Origin: Hyposmocoma kahamanoa | Taxonomy: Eukaryota > Arthropoda > Insecta > Lepidoptera > Cosmopterigidae | Assembly: GCF_003589595.1 (NCBI RefSeq) | Contig: NW_020653766.1 | Span: 922,688 to 986,687, forward strand | Direction of reading: 5' to 3' | DNA: 64,000 bases | Shown: one piece after another, positions 9,966-20,995 of the stretch | How the letters are laid out: each line of letters begins with the position of its first letter | Position numbering within the stretch: the stretch's first letter is position 1 | Program-made: the position numbers and the translations under genes | Notes under the pieces: model-generated | Told to the model about the DNA's origin: nothing | The model's input: only the letters and a program-made list of their open reading frames with translations | Database searches by the model: none

Positions 9966-10564
9966 ATGAAATATATACCATCCCCATAGATCTATATTAA
10001 TTAATACTGAATTCTAAATATTCTTCCTAGAACAATAAATTCAAACCTGTTGTAAAGATATGTACTATGTAGACAGGATAAACATAATGCTGGAGCTTTG
10101 TGATTTAATGGGTTAGGTTTTATTTATTGTGGCCCTCTCTATCAACCTCTCGGTTATTTGGGAAGGGCACTATAACCTGTGCAAGCAAGCCTCAGGTGCA
10201 CGCACAGTACCCTCCCTACTTTCCAGATAGGTAGCGGTGCCTTTATGGGAGCTCTAATGGGTCATGCTTAGAGATGGGTCATTGATAAAATATCATAATA
10301 TTATGTCTTTTTAATTTTAGATTAATTTTGAGGGCCCTAACAGGGTTAATGGATGCCTCCACAGCACTTCTGTTACATCTTCATAGACATAAAACTAGTA
10401 AAGTGATTTTCAAAACTAAAGCCAAATTTCATATTCTTACACAATCAAAAACTTTGACATCACTATTTGTACAGCAATTATTATGAAACTTACTACTTTA
10501 TCAAGAATTAAGGTTTGAATTGGGCTTGAGTTCATTGAGTTGACTGTACTGTATTGTTACTTAC

Positions 10565-10694
10565 TGTACAACAATTATTACAGCTTAGCAAGAATAGATT
10601 TAAATACACCATTTTAATGGTGCCTAAAGATTGCACAAGCGCGAAGGAAGACCGGTTCCTGCGTTTAAAAACAGAAGACGACGCAACCGGTGCA
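10565..10694 (-). other. Candidate exon of an unknown minus-strand transcript
   Basis: On the minus strand a long pyrimidine tract ending in GGCTGTATCTAG forms a good acceptor. A donor GTAAGTAAC follows 130 bp later. One frame is open throughout and contains an AUG with a fair context (AAAATGG) leading to MVYLNLFLLSCNNCCT. A possible next exon lies near 10315-10396 (acceptor TTTACTAG; open for about 25 codons including LWRHPLTLLGP before a stop). The product would be very short and is unknown to me. A non-coding RNA is equally possible. Confidence 0.25.
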
Positions 10695-10866
10695 CTAGAT
10701 ACAGCCAAATAAAAAAAAAAAACGGGTACACTTGCAACACAACGAAAATGGGTAAAACTCCCACTCGTAATTTGGACATATTTAAGGAACAAGGAATCAA
10801 TTAACAGTATATGCATCTGTAAGCACAAGCAAACGAAATAAAATTGATTATCAACACAATACTTAC

Positions 10867-11150
10867 CTAGAACGTTTATTTACGAGTAAAAGTTAATCCA
10901 ATTTTCGCCAATATAATGGGAGCACTGACATCACTTTGAAACAAGTAAAAAACTGCACTTTTAAAATATTTTTGGGTATTATTCACGCACAACATCCATG
11001 AGTAGGTTTTGTAAATCCGTATTTAAAAATTCCTACACGAAATTAATTGTTAATTGAGGAAACAATAAATTTGCATTTTGCCATACTTTCAGAGGAACGC
11101 TGTAGGTAGGTACGCAATACAAAACACTGGAATTTGACACTGACAGCGAC
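10867..11150 (-). other. Candidate 5' non-coding exon, minus strand
   Basis: A strong donor (CTAG then GTAAGTATTGTG) closes this segment 172 bp upstream of the candidate exon at 10565-10694. Inside are only short upstream reading frames. The transcription start is not defined; the upper boundary is a guess. It would lie head-to-head with the Boule-like gene, about 1.8 kb away. Confidence 0.25.
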
Positions 11151-12943
11151 AGCTGGTAGTTTGATGTGACCAAAGTTTAGTGATACCTAATACCCGAGAA
11201 AGCATTTAAAGTTTACTCGATAAAGTTACTATTTCAAATGTGTAGGCAGCGTTGTGTACGTGACGTAATAAATAAAGCCTTGCAATATACTAACAGAATT
11301 GTCACTGCGACTATTCAATAAAAATAATCTATTTTTATTCTTAATATTCTGATTTCTTATTCTGATGAATATTATTAATATTCTGTTGTTAGGTAAAGAA
11401 CTATACTCAATTATTTTCCTGGTAATAAAATGTAGATCTGTTTGAAATATGTGAACCATGTGTGAATTAAACTGTCCAGACCCGCTCGGTCGTACTTTGG
11501 GGTCATTGTGTCTGCCCGTTCTTACTATAAGCTGAACTGATCATGGGTGAATATTTCCTCGCTATTTAAGTGTGTAATATTGATGATTGGATGAATCAGC
11601 TTTTTACTTACTGCACTCTGGCGAATGTGCAATAAAAAATTCTGTTTGTTAATTTAATTTGAACTGAAGCTTTTCTATTGTGTGTGAAAACGTTGGCCAA
11701 ATTAGTTAATTAATAGATAAATAGTTTTTTTTTTCAAACAAACCAACATTTAGGTCTCTTTACAGGTTCCATGGCGTCATGAGATGGAAACGTGATCATA
11801 GGACTTGTGCGATTTAGATCGGAAAAGTTTCATTAAATAAATTTTGGCAATAACAAAAAAATTAAGTACCTATTCTAAATAATGGACAATTTAAAAAATT
11901 TAGGCCATTAAAGTCGATAAAAAAGTTGATAGAACCAAATATTACTTTAACAAAAAACGCTATCATGTTTGAAATTTCAAAATGATAAAGTACTATTACA
12001 TTTGCTGTAAAAATAAGTAATGGAGTTGAAAAAAAATATCTTAGCGGCGGGGTCGTCACTGTGATTCCAAAACTTAAGTGGACTTTAGCAAATTAATTTT
12101 ATAAATTATATGTCATGATTATCAATCATTCAGAATATAATTTTAATGAAATGTTTCCATAGCCATACATGTGACAAAAACAAGCCTGCGCTTGAAAATC
12201 GGGAAACGTTATTTAATGGCAATTTTATGTAAAACTTCAAATTAAACATGTCAGCAGCTGTCAATGTGATGAGAGCGTTTTGTTTTTCCTAGTAATATTT
12301 TTCGTAGTATAAGATTATCTCTATAAATAATTCGTTCAAGAAACATAATTTTTATTAAACGTAATAAGCCTATATAATGCAGACTATCAGAATAAAATGT
12401 TGCTTTATTGCATCATGTATGTACTACAAGTGTTTTATATGTCCTAATAATAACACTTCTGTGAACCTATTTTTGGTTGCTTTTTTGCTTGGACAAGAAA
12501 GCTTCTTGACTGATAACCAAAAACTATAAAAGACTAGCTTTTTATACAATTATGTAAAAATTATATAAATTGTTATGATTAAAATGAATTGCTAACGCCA
12601 CCTACCCATGACAATAAGCAATCACCTCGACAAGAACCACAGCTCATCATTCGAATGACCCAATTCCCTCGATCATTAAAAATAGCGGGCGACAATAGCT
12701 CAAATACTATTTTTAGTGCGTATCTACAAAATCTAAACCACACAACATCTTATCTCAAAGGTGTAGTGTATTTCTAACAAATAATTTTACCTATCTTCTC
12801 GCATGTTGAGTTTAGACTTTGCGCATGTCAGTGAGCGAGCGAGGCTCGACAAAATCGATACGGCAGTCACTTGTTTTTTCGGTAGTGGATAGTACGCTAG
12901 GAGATTTAGATTAGTAAACAAGGGATCATGTTTTAAATGAACA
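11151..12943. other. AT-rich intergenic stretch
   Basis: Mostly unrecognisable. It contains diverged family Q sequence at about 11722-11833: a minus-oriented piece, then a plus-oriented end GATTTAGATCGGAAAAG. The last 150 bp, rich in GAGCGAGCGAGG-type motifs, probably hold the promoter and 5' UTR of the Boule-like gene. Confidence 0.4.
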
Positions 12944-13312
12944 ATGGAAGTTAAAAGGTATATTAAAAGTGAGTCGGCGAGCTGCGCGCATATGGTGGAA
13001 GAAACTGCTGCCAACAGCAAGAAGAACGTCGACCCTCATGAGAAATTGAAGGCCCTATTGAACTCCCCCGAGGAAGACACAGATGATAGCCTACCACCTT
13101 CTGATGCTCCGAAGTTTGGTACAGTGATACATAATAGAATTTTCGTGGGAGGATTTACTTTGACCACCACGGATGAAGACCTGTGGAAGTTCTTCTCTGG
13201 TTTTGCGACGGTGACAGCTGCCAGAGTGATTTATGACAGAGCTGGGGTATCCAAGTGTTACGGATTCGTTACTTTCGCCAGCCCGCGCGTTGCAAGACTC
13301 ATTGTCAAACAG
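12944..13312 (+). CDS. bol: Boule/DAZ-like RNA-binding protein, exon 1
   Basis: Encodes 123 residues: an acidic N-terminus (1-60) followed by most of an RRM. RNP2 is RIFVGG (65-70) and RNP1 is KCYGFVTF (104-111). The stretch DRAGVSK just before RNP1 is characteristic of the DAZ/Boule group, which regulates translation of germline mRNAs; here RNP1 has C where the family usually has G. The AUG has a good context (ACAATGG). The exon ends in phase 0 at ACAG followed by GTAAGTGG, a strong donor, before the RRM is complete. The next exon candidate lies about 2.5 kb downstream. Identity as an RRM protein is firm; assignment to Boule rests on the signature alone. Confidence 0.65.
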
Positions 13313-13736
13313 GTAAGTGGTATTTGTTTTTTGCACTTCTCAAGGAGAATTACAATTTTATGAATCTCTTTGTGTTCTTTGTTCGATACCTTCGGTCCGA
13401 TATTTGTGATTTTAATTCATAAAACTAAAGTCGTGAAATAGCTCGACGAAAATAAGTTCACCATCATTTTTGGAAAAATAAAATGTATTAAAAAAAACAA
13501 AGTAAGTAATGGTATCGGATACGTAAAAAATATGTCACAAGTGTTTACATTGATACAAAATGATTGCAAAAAAAAAATTACTTTTATTCACACTTGAAAC
13601 TCTTTCGTAACAGACAGGCATTTTGTTTTATTATTACACACTATCTTTATTTTTATCTTTTTATCTCATTTTAAAGATTTCTTATCAGAATGATAACAGA
13701 TTCTCTCACTATAATGATAAATTACAAACTACGATC

Positions 13737-13930
13737 TATGTTGCTATTGAATATACAATGTTAATTTATTTCATTAATTGAAATGAATTAACACTTAAAA
13801 TGAAACAAAATTTAAAAGTATAAAAAACATGGCTGTCTGCTTTTTATACTTTTAAATTTTGTTTCATTTTAAGTGTTAATTCATTTCAATTAATGAAATA
13901 AATTAACATTGTATGTTCAATAGCAACATA
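13737..13930. repeat. Near-perfect inverted repeat, 90-bp arms, 14-bp loop
   Basis: The left arm (13737-13826) and right arm (13841-13930) are reverse complements with a single T/C difference. The loop is ACATGGCTGTCTGC. The unit is AT-rich, and no target duplication or coding is apparent. Transcribed as part of the surrounding intron it would form a long double-stranded RNA stem. It could be a palindromic MITE, a fold-back element, a recent inverted duplication or a hairpin RNA source. Confidence 0.9.
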
Positions 13931-15545
13931 AGAATGTTTTCGCCATTGCAACTTGAGCGATTGCAATTCACAACGCCTGCCAAAATTAACATATCAAAAT
14001 ACTTTTCAAATGTTAATTTGGACCAAGAAGAGCATTAGGCGTTTATTTCAAATTAAAGCATAATTGTAGCAAACCTACGAATATTTTCTAAATATACGAT
14101 AAGAAATTGTTGAGTAGCTTTGAAGTATAGAATCTAGTAATATACAATTGATTGTTCGAACGACTTCCGATTTGTAGTATTGTAAATTCTACTGATTTAC
14201 TTTTTATTAAACCAGTAAGCATCTCCTACGACAACGTTTCTATAAAATCTTCCTTTGTTTCCATTTTGTTTCATATAATTTTTACATGACTTCCAGATTT
14301 GTAACATCGAAAATCTGATGCGATTTTGTATTTTACAGTCGCTATTAAAGACGTTGTGCTGTACAATAGGAATGCAGTGTTAAAATGTCTGGAGTTTTTT
14401 AAAAGCTCATAAATAGGTATATATTATAACTAAATATTCAACCAAAATTCCCTAATGAGAGACCGATCGGGCAATAGTGAGTTAAAAATCCATGGCAAAA
14501 TATAAAAGGTACGCGATAGGTAATAGAATTTAGTAGCAAATTCAAATTTAGTCAATAGAATGGTTTTAAAATCACGTAAATTTAGAAGGAATAGATAATG
14601 AAGGCCAACTAGAAGTTGTTTATATTGTTGGAAAGGAAGTTTTAGATGTTATTTGTGCAAAATAATATAACTTACTTAAAATAAATCTAATTTGGTGTAT
14701 TGAGTAATCGTAACAATTTTAGATCGACCATGTAATGGCGGAAGACGAAATGCGATCGACGAATGTCATTAGTCCAGCCTGTCGTCTTCGGGTTATTAAT
14801 ACTAGCCGAGATATTCCTTTCTCAAGATATATATACATAATTAATCTACATTTCTCTATCACAACTCACAATCGCCAACTGAATTAGGTCTTTTTTTGCG
14901 GAAATTTCTCGTGAATAAAATAAAAAGATATAGTGTTAGTAGACAATGATTTATACTACAAATATTTTTTGTCGATCGTGACAGGCAACAATGTTCCATT
15001 TCCCTTACAAATCGGTACAAAGAAAGTGCAATTTTGTGGCATGACGCAAAAAGAGGGGAGCTAAGTATAAGATTAAAACCTTTGTTAGTGTATTTGCGTG
15101 TGTGTATCTTATACGGATGGACTGATATCTCAAGGCGGTTTCTTTTTCATTAGTTGAAGGTTTTTTTAATTGTAATGTTTCATAAACATCTGTTCAGCCG
15201 TTTACAGCTTTTTTCCTAGTTAGTTTACGGATCTCAGTCGCAAAACAATTGTACTGCCGAGCAAACTCAAATAGATCATTTATTCCATAGGTAAAATGTT
15301 TACATTTTAAAAACGTTTTCACGAGTTGTTGGCTTAAAGGTGGTGGCTTTACAGAATTTTTGGAGTACGTTGCTGTATCCGGGGTTTGTTAAATTTTAAT
15401 TATACCTTTTTGGAAGTGTTAAGTACTGTGTTTCTACTTCATAAATGAATTTTAGTTATATACATGACGTTTTACATATGTAAAACCAAACTTGATTGAG
15501 AAGTCTCTGGTTAACGGGAAATTAGTAAGAATAGAGCTATTTGTT

Positions 15546-15764
15546 AAAGAGTTCCTCCAGGGAAGTACTACCACCTTAACTATTTCTGCCGCCAAGTAGC
15601 AATCTAAGCATTACTGCGTTCCGGTTTTGAAGGGTAAAATGACAGTTACATGGGACTAATCAATATTTAAAGCTCTGAGTGGCACTGCAACTGCCATGGA
15701 CAGGCGTGTCGCTTACCACCAGGCGTTGGACTTGTTCCTCCCATCACTTGTTATTATAAAAAAA
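15546..15764 (+). mobile_element. SINE-like family B
   Basis: Nearly full copy: AAAGAGTTCCTCCAGGGAAG, TTCTGCCGCCAAG, GTTCCGGTTTTGAAGGG, GCTCTGAGTGGCACTGC, GGACAGGCGTGTCGCTTACC and the ATTATAAAAAAA tail, with an internal deletion. It lies directly upstream of the exon 2 acceptor and may affect splicing. Confidence 0.8.
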
Positions 15765-15786
15765 TGGAATGTTCTTAACATTACAG

Positions 15787-15882
15787 AAAGAGAGCGACGT
15801 CAAACTTATAGAGTTCGAAAACTTGAAATCCGTTCTTGTTCGTCCCGTGACATGGTATCATAAAACCACGGCCGTTCATTGA
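15787..15882 (+). CDS. bol: Boule-like gene, candidate exon 2 (end of RRM)
   Basis: Follows a good acceptor and continues the frame of exon 1 in phase 0. It encodes 31 residues, including LIEFENLKSVLVRP, which occupies the place of the last RRM helix and strand (the family has a basic strand followed by AIKK here). A TGA follows at 15880. Either the protein ends soon after its RRM, unusually short for Boule (about 154 aa), or splicing leaves earlier, for example at CATG before GTATCA near 15854, to exons I cannot identify. Confidence 0.45.
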   Translation, partial: KESDVKLIEFENLKSVLVRPVTWYHKTTAVH

Positions 15883-16024
15883 CATTTATTGCCAGGCTGA
15901 GTGCATATTAATAAAATCAATAACATACACGTAATTTATAATAAAGCAGTTTACCACTTACATTATTCTAATAATGTGAAACAAAGTGAAAAGTAAAACC
16001 TCGTATTTAAGCGTAAATATGAAA

Positions 16025-16150
16025 ATGGCGGCGCCCGAAGAGCTCCAAAAAGGTGCTACCAAAGCCTTCTTGAGAGGTGCTCGACAGAATCGCGAGAGGG
16101 TCTTTGAAAGAACACTTCTGCTCAAGCACTTTCCGGTACTTCACAGTTGA
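16025..16150 (+). CDS. Unrecognised small ORF or first exon
   Basis: AUG in good context (GAAAATGG) opens a 41-codon frame starting MAAPEELQKGATKAFLRGAR. It is less AT-rich than its surroundings and looks coding. It could end at the TGA, or be a first exon leaving at a weak donor (CCG before GTACTT). I recognise no family. It sits 140 bp after the Boule-like exon 2 stop. Confidence 0.3.
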   Translation: MAAPEELQKGATKAFLRGARQNRERVFERTLLLKHFPVLHS

Positions 16151-16230
16151 CATTTTTAAAATTTTGTACTTTTACCATGGCTGTACAACGTTGACGTTAC
16201 TATCGACAACATGAGACAACTGTATAGCAA

Positions 16231-16412
16231 TTTTTAACCGACTTCAAAACAAGGAGGAGTCTCAATTCGACTGTAGATATGTTTTTATGTATGTCACTCG
16301 ATATCTCCGGCATTTGTGAATCGGATTTTGATGAAAATATTCGACCTCCAAGGGTGGTAAACAAGGGGATTAATGACTATTGAGGTCAGTTTTTTCAGTA
16401 CTCTGTACTAAT
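16231..16412 (+). repeat. Repeat family P, internally deleted copy
   Basis: Both ends of family P are present: TTTTTAACCGACTTC at the left and GAGGTCAGTTTTTTCAGTAC with CTGTACT at the right. The centre is shortened. Confidence 0.75.
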
Positions 16413-16458
16413 TTTCTATTTATTGAGCTTCATACCAAGTTATGAGTTGTACAGTTAC

Positions 16459-16675
16459 AGTGCCACTTAGAGCTTTAAATCGCAAAGATCTGAGAGCTAC
16501 TGCCACTGCGCCTGTAACCCTGAGGCATAGGTTGAAAAGTCTCATGGGCCTGTAATTTCACCAGCACTCTTATTCTTCAGAACCGAAACGCTGTAATGCT
16601 CTGCTAGCCGACAGAAATAGTATGGTCGCAGCACTTTCCTGGGTAAACCATTTTACCAGGAGGTCTACTGCTCCT
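16459..16675 (-). mobile_element. SINE-like family B
   Basis: Inverted copy from CAGTGCCACTTAGAGCTTT through the 5' end CAGGAGGTCTACTGCTCC. It lacks the A-rich tail. Confidence 0.75.
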
Positions 16676-16925
16676 ATTTATCTTGTGAGTAAGTTACGCG
16701 AGTGTATGAGGTATTAGTTATTATAAGTAACGGTATAAGGTAATTTGAGTATTTGTGTTAACTAATATATTTTACTAAATCATAGAATAGGCAGCTCATT
16801 GGTTCAATGTTTGATTTTCATTTGAAAGGTCAACGTTTCAAATTCCTGCGTCATATACTTTACCTGCACATTAATTTCTACGTTTTATTCTTATCGTGTT
16901 GATGGACACTATCTTATTGTTACCC

Positions 16926-17127
16926 AGAATCAGGGCTCCGTCTCTCGTTCGAGGTTACGCGATAAGTGCCTACCATATAAGTCTTTCATTCACATTACAA
17001 TCCTTGCACATCCTCAGCATTCGGTTCCGCACGACTGCTCACGGCGGGCAAAGTTATGTTCACCTCTTTACGCGCATGCTTATGTTCCGTTTTCTTGTGA
17101 GCTCCTGGTGTCATTAGTCAGATTTTG
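16926..17127 (+). repeat. Dispersed repeat R, copy 1
   Basis: Matches 33898-34102 in inverted orientation, with shared blocks CAGGGCTCCGTC, ATTCGGTTCCGCAC, CGGCGGGCAA and GGTGTCATTAGTCAGATTT. No TIR or tRNA-like box is obvious, so the class is unknown. Confidence 0.65.
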
Positions 17128-17187
17128 TAAGCTCTCGTAGCGTAGGTGTTTCCGATTTTGTATGACAGTGATGTATTTGTTACTTAC

Positions 17188-17344
17188 TATTATGAACTCG
17201 GCGACGACGTCAACCGTGTCACTAGAAGCCGCCATTAAATCCTCGAGCGTGTAGGTGTTAAGCAGAGCACGATGCGAGGTGAGCCATCGTTTGAATCGCA
17301 CCGTACCAACAGTCCAGGCTCCATAACCATCCGAAAACATCCAC
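17188..17344 (-). CDS. Candidate internal exon of an unknown gene
   Basis: On the minus strand an acceptor TTAATCAG and a strong donor GTAAGTAAC bound 157 nt that are open in one frame for 52 codons (starts MFSDGYGAWTVG after one W; includes HRALLNTYTLEDLMAASSD). Codon use is less AT-biased than neighbouring noise. I do not recognise the protein. The acceptor lacks a strong pyrimidine tract. An alternative is a first exon starting at the AUG near 17340. Confidence 0.3.
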
Positions 17345-18384
17345 CTGATTAATTGTCCTTATAATTGTCCGACCAACCTGAGTCCGAAGTCTATTTTAAG
17401 ACTTAAAGCGTATTTAAAGATCTCTCGCTAATGGCCAGGGAAAAGCTTGGAAAACACGTGAACGCTCTAACTCACTGGCAGAATAAGGTGTAATTCTTAT
17501 AGTAGACCAATGTCCAGCTGTGGTATATACATACATACGAATTGCATAAAGATAAATTAATTTCAATATAACTTAATCTGATACAATACAAGTAAAACAA
17601 ATGTAAATAAAGCTAATAAGGTATTAAAATAAGCATTAAGAAGGGAATCTAAATTATACAATCTTCATACTAAAGCTATACATTTTAATATTAGGACCTA
17701 ATGTGTGGGTAATTGCGATGCTTAAACTAAGTAAATGTGTACCTGTATTTTAGGCATCAATTTCTTTATAATACAGCTTAAAAAAGAGCTTCATTTACCT
17801 AATTATATTTATCAGATTTTTTTGTAACACTTTTAATTAAGCATGAGAAAGTTATCGACTATATTTGTTAGTACAATATTTAAATCTCACAACTCGAAAG
17901 TTGTACCATGGCCTTATACACTAAGGGTGTTAGTACATATACGCCGATTCAGCGTCAGGAAATGAACCCGAGCGTTAGATATCTGATTGAGAACGTATGC
18001 TATATCTACAGGAAGAAACGCAGCACATTAGTTCGTGATAGATCGTGGTCTCTGATGTTCGGGCGACGCAAGGAAGTTTCTCCCTGTCGATGTACGAGTA
18101 AATTCAGATGTTCAGAGCTGCACAAATGCATGCTATATCTCCGTTCTTCAAAAAATGCTATTTCATAGCATATTAGTAGCATACTAGTCGGTTGTTCCCA
18201 TCTGATCCACTAAAACCGAACATATAGTGAATCCGTTTGATTTTATATTATTTTCTATTCCCATCGGATCCCCTATGCAAAGGATCAAGTACATAGTGTT
18301 ATGAATAAAACTAAATAAAACAGCCGTAGCATAATGGTTTGTTGGAATTTATGTGCCAAATTAATTTTGAAATTTGCCATGAGT
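17345..18384. other. AT-rich stretch with one unrecognised ORF
   Basis: Holds an 86-codon plus-strand ORF (17908-18168, AUG in an ACCATGG context, basic, contains CRCTSKFRCSEL). I cannot relate it to any family; it may be chance. No repeat family was recognised otherwise. Confidence 0.25.
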
Positions 18385-18558
18385 GACGGAAAGCAACGTG
18401 AGGAAACTTGCACACATCTGCAAAGCAGTTTCATGATGTGAAGATCAGAATCCGCATTGATGGGCCAACGTGGAAACTATAGTCCATGCCCTATCATCAT
18501 GAGAGGAGGCCTGTATTCAGCAGCGGGACTGTGTAAGGGCTAACTATTATTATTAATC
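18385..18558 (+). mobile_element. RTE-type LINE 3' end
   Basis: Carries the 3' sequence typical of lepidopteran RTE-like elements: AACGTGAGGAAACTTGCA, GGGCCAACGTGG, GAGAGGAGGCCTGTATTCAG, then a short (ATT)n tail. Confidence 0.6.
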
Positions 18559-18610
18559 ACAGACCACATAAATTTCTTCCGTGTTATTAATACTAACCAG
18601 TCTATGGTGA

Positions 18611-18668
18611 AAAGCGACACGCAATATAACACTTGCAATACCACTCAGAGTTTTAAATCGCAAAGATT
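18611..18668 (-). mobile_element. SINE-like family B fragment
   Basis: About 58 bp around AAGCGACACGC and CACTCAGAGTTTTAAATCGC, inverted. Confidence 0.6.
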
Positions 18669-19075
18669 TTTACATTACAGCTATTTTACACTAATCATTT
18701 GTATATATAAAGAAAGAGAAAGCTCCGGAGAAAGCTCTGGAAACCCGATTCGAAGTTCACGTATTTACCGAATTTGGGCCTGACCTAATTATACTTTGAG
18801 ATTAATGCGAATTATTTACAAAATTACCCTTTCCACCAACTCCATTTCTGTCGAGGGAGTGGTACATGGACCGCAGACCGATATTTTGGTAATTTCTAGC
18901 ACGCGACATAACAAATGGTTTTCATTTCGGCGTATCGCGTCGGATCTGTTACGACACCTCCTATTTGGAACAGTTAATAAGTACTAGGTATGTATGTAAA
19001 ACTCTAATACCTATTGTTATATTATGTATGTGACTTAAAATTAATAATAACTATTGTATGTAGGTACGTAATAAG

Positions 19076-19175
19076 AAACGAAACTATTTTTCCAGATCAC
19101 AATCACGTATATATATTTTTTCAAACAAACCCACGTTTCTGGTCCTTACAGGACCCTTGATCACGGCTGACTGGG
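19076..19175 (-). mobile_element. Family Q unit
   Basis: Minus-strand copy with the end GGAAAAATAGTTTC-like, the GAAACGTGGGTTTGTTTGAA block, stem GGGTCCTGTAAGGACC and CCGTGATCAAGG. Its stem is a perfect inverted repeat (GGTCCTTACAGGACC on the plus strand). Confidence 0.6.
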
Positions 19176-19194
19176 ATATTTACTCCTTGCCACC

Positions 19195-19365
19195 AGTTTT
19201 CATAATACCAAGTGACGAGACGATCAAATTATGCGCCTGTTGTTAGGCGACACGCCTGTCCAAAGCTTTAAATCATAAAGATCTGAGGGGCACTGCCACT
19301 GCGCCCGTCACCCTGAGACATAAGTTAACAAGTCCCATGTGCCTGTAATTTCACCAGCACCTCAA
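19195..19365 (-). mobile_element. SINE-like family B
   Basis: Inverted copy containing CGACACGCCTGTCCA, AAGATCTGAGGGGCACTGCC and CCTGTAATTTCACCAGCAC. The 5' third is missing. Confidence 0.75.
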
Positions 19366-19717
19366 GGCCGGAGTAACACGTGTGGCGTTACAATATTGTT
19401 TTATAATGACGCGGATTGTTCCGTACGGAACACGCTATCGAGAACTCTGCGCAAGCCACCCGTGCGTTCATTGTTGGCGACTATCTTCCGTGAATATCCA
19501 CAGAAAAATAAAGACTCACTGCGGATTCTATGCATGCGGATGGCCTACAGGCGGACCGTATGCACAGCTGTGAAACCAGCCTTACTCATAAAAACAAACG
19601 CCGCTCTTGTATATAAGTCCACGAAAATGACCATATTTTTGTTAATATCAGGCTTCATGGAAGTAAAATCCATTACAAATAATTACGAGAGACGTTATCA
19701 ATCGTAATTGTTTAAAT

Positions 19718-19845
19718 CATCGGCATCATCATCAGCCTACTGCTAGCACGGGTCTCCTATCATGCGAGGGTCCGCGACTATGGTCCAATGCGGGTTGGGG
19801 ACTTTACACATTTTCCGACAGTCGTAAACCTTCGACGTGCGATTT
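19718..19845. mobile_element. RTE/SINE-like remnant
   Basis: CATCATCAGCC, GCACGGGTCTCCT and CCAATGCGGGTTGGGGAC are blocks common in the 3' regions of lepidopteran RTE-like retroposons. Orientation and limits are uncertain. Confidence 0.45.
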
Positions 19846-19947
19846 TCTAATATTTTCCTTTACCGAAAAGTTTAAATGTATAAGCTAAGCTTATATAAGT
19901 AAATTTAAATTAAATTTCGCACATAAGTTAAGTGAAACTTTGAGCTT

Positions 19948-20105
19948 GTGAAATTACAGGCACTTATGTCTCAGGGTGTCGGGCACAGTGGCAGTGCCCT
20001 TCAGATCTTTGTGGTTTAAAGCTCTGAGTGGCACTGCAACTGATAGGGACAGGCGTGTCGCTTGCCTCCAAGCACACGACTTGTACGTCCGGTCACTTCA
20101 TCTTA
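19948..20105 (+). mobile_element. SINE-like family B, 3' half
   Basis: TGAAATTACAGGCAC, GTCTCAGGGTG, GCTCTGAGTGGCACTGCAAC and GACAGGCGTGTCGCTTGCC are present. The tail is degraded. Confidence 0.75.
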
Positions 20106-20778
20106 GCCCGTTAACATTCAATGCTGGGTGGGTCCTGTGCGAGTCTCTTGTACAGTCTTCCGCTCATCGTGACGATCTCTCGCTCCTACTGGGTAAAACT
20201 CAGTGACCGCCTTGGTCGCCGTCCCACCTAGCACGCAGCGAGGCAGCTTGAGTGGCGGTAGGTCAAACAAAAAAGTAGGCTACCACGGCTTTTTGTTATT
20301 ACGCGATCACTATCGGAAAAGGCTTCAGTAAGCCTTTTTTGGCTTTGAAAATGATTTTAAGTTTCATAATACGCTTGGGCGTTTCATTCCGTTAGCTGAT
20401 GTCACATTCCCAACTTAGTAATCAGATATTTATATATATACAGGTATAGCCCCGATTGGCTTTCTGTAATCTGTCCCATCTACCTCGTTTGTGCGCTAAT
20501 CTCACCCATCTACGGCCCGCGACTTGGACGATGCCGTATACCAACCCATCTCTGTTGGAGGTTACACGTTTCTATAATCATTTCTTGGCCAACATTCGGT
20601 TGTTGCTTGTTGCTTTACTATATCTATCATTATTATACTTCGCAATAATGTCCTGCTTCACTTTAACGTTATTATTCGAGCTCCTACGTACTTAAGCTTT
20701 TCTTCGGATTTTATATTTTTTAACTCGGTCTATAAGTTCGACGCTAAGCTCTCTTTCTGCAATGTTTAAAGAACATTC

Positions 20779-20995
20779 CATTTTTCAATTCGGCTGTTTT
20801 TTGTGTGTTACGCAATTTTTCTGACATGATTTCGATGATTTTTTTTGTTGAAAAGGGGGTTTTTGGTAGTGGCCCATTTAATTTTGAAGAATATGTTCCA
20901 CCTTTAATAGTGACAAATTAGAGGATGAATCCAATTCACCTACTTTCCGTTAATCGATTTCTGTATAAAACTTGAAACAAGTGTAATTCCAATGA
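20779..20995 (+). repeat. Repeat family P, diverged
   Basis: CAATTCGGCTG, TGTGTGTTACGCAATT, ATTTTGAAGAA and GTTCCACC follow the family order. Both termini are poor. Confidence 0.5.

Larger units (their letters stand above)
13313..15786 (+). other. Intron of the Boule-like gene
   Basis: Bounded by donor GTAAGT and acceptor TTCTTAACATTACAG, which includes a good branch site CTTAAC. It contains the long hairpin (13737-13930) and a family B SINE ending about 20 bp before the acceptor. The rest is AT-rich without recognised content. Confidence 0.5.

Noticed and set aside
12944..13363. Single-exon RRM protein read through to 13363
   Set aside because: The last 17 codons run past a perfect GTAAGT donor and look like intron sequence; the RRM would also be incomplete.
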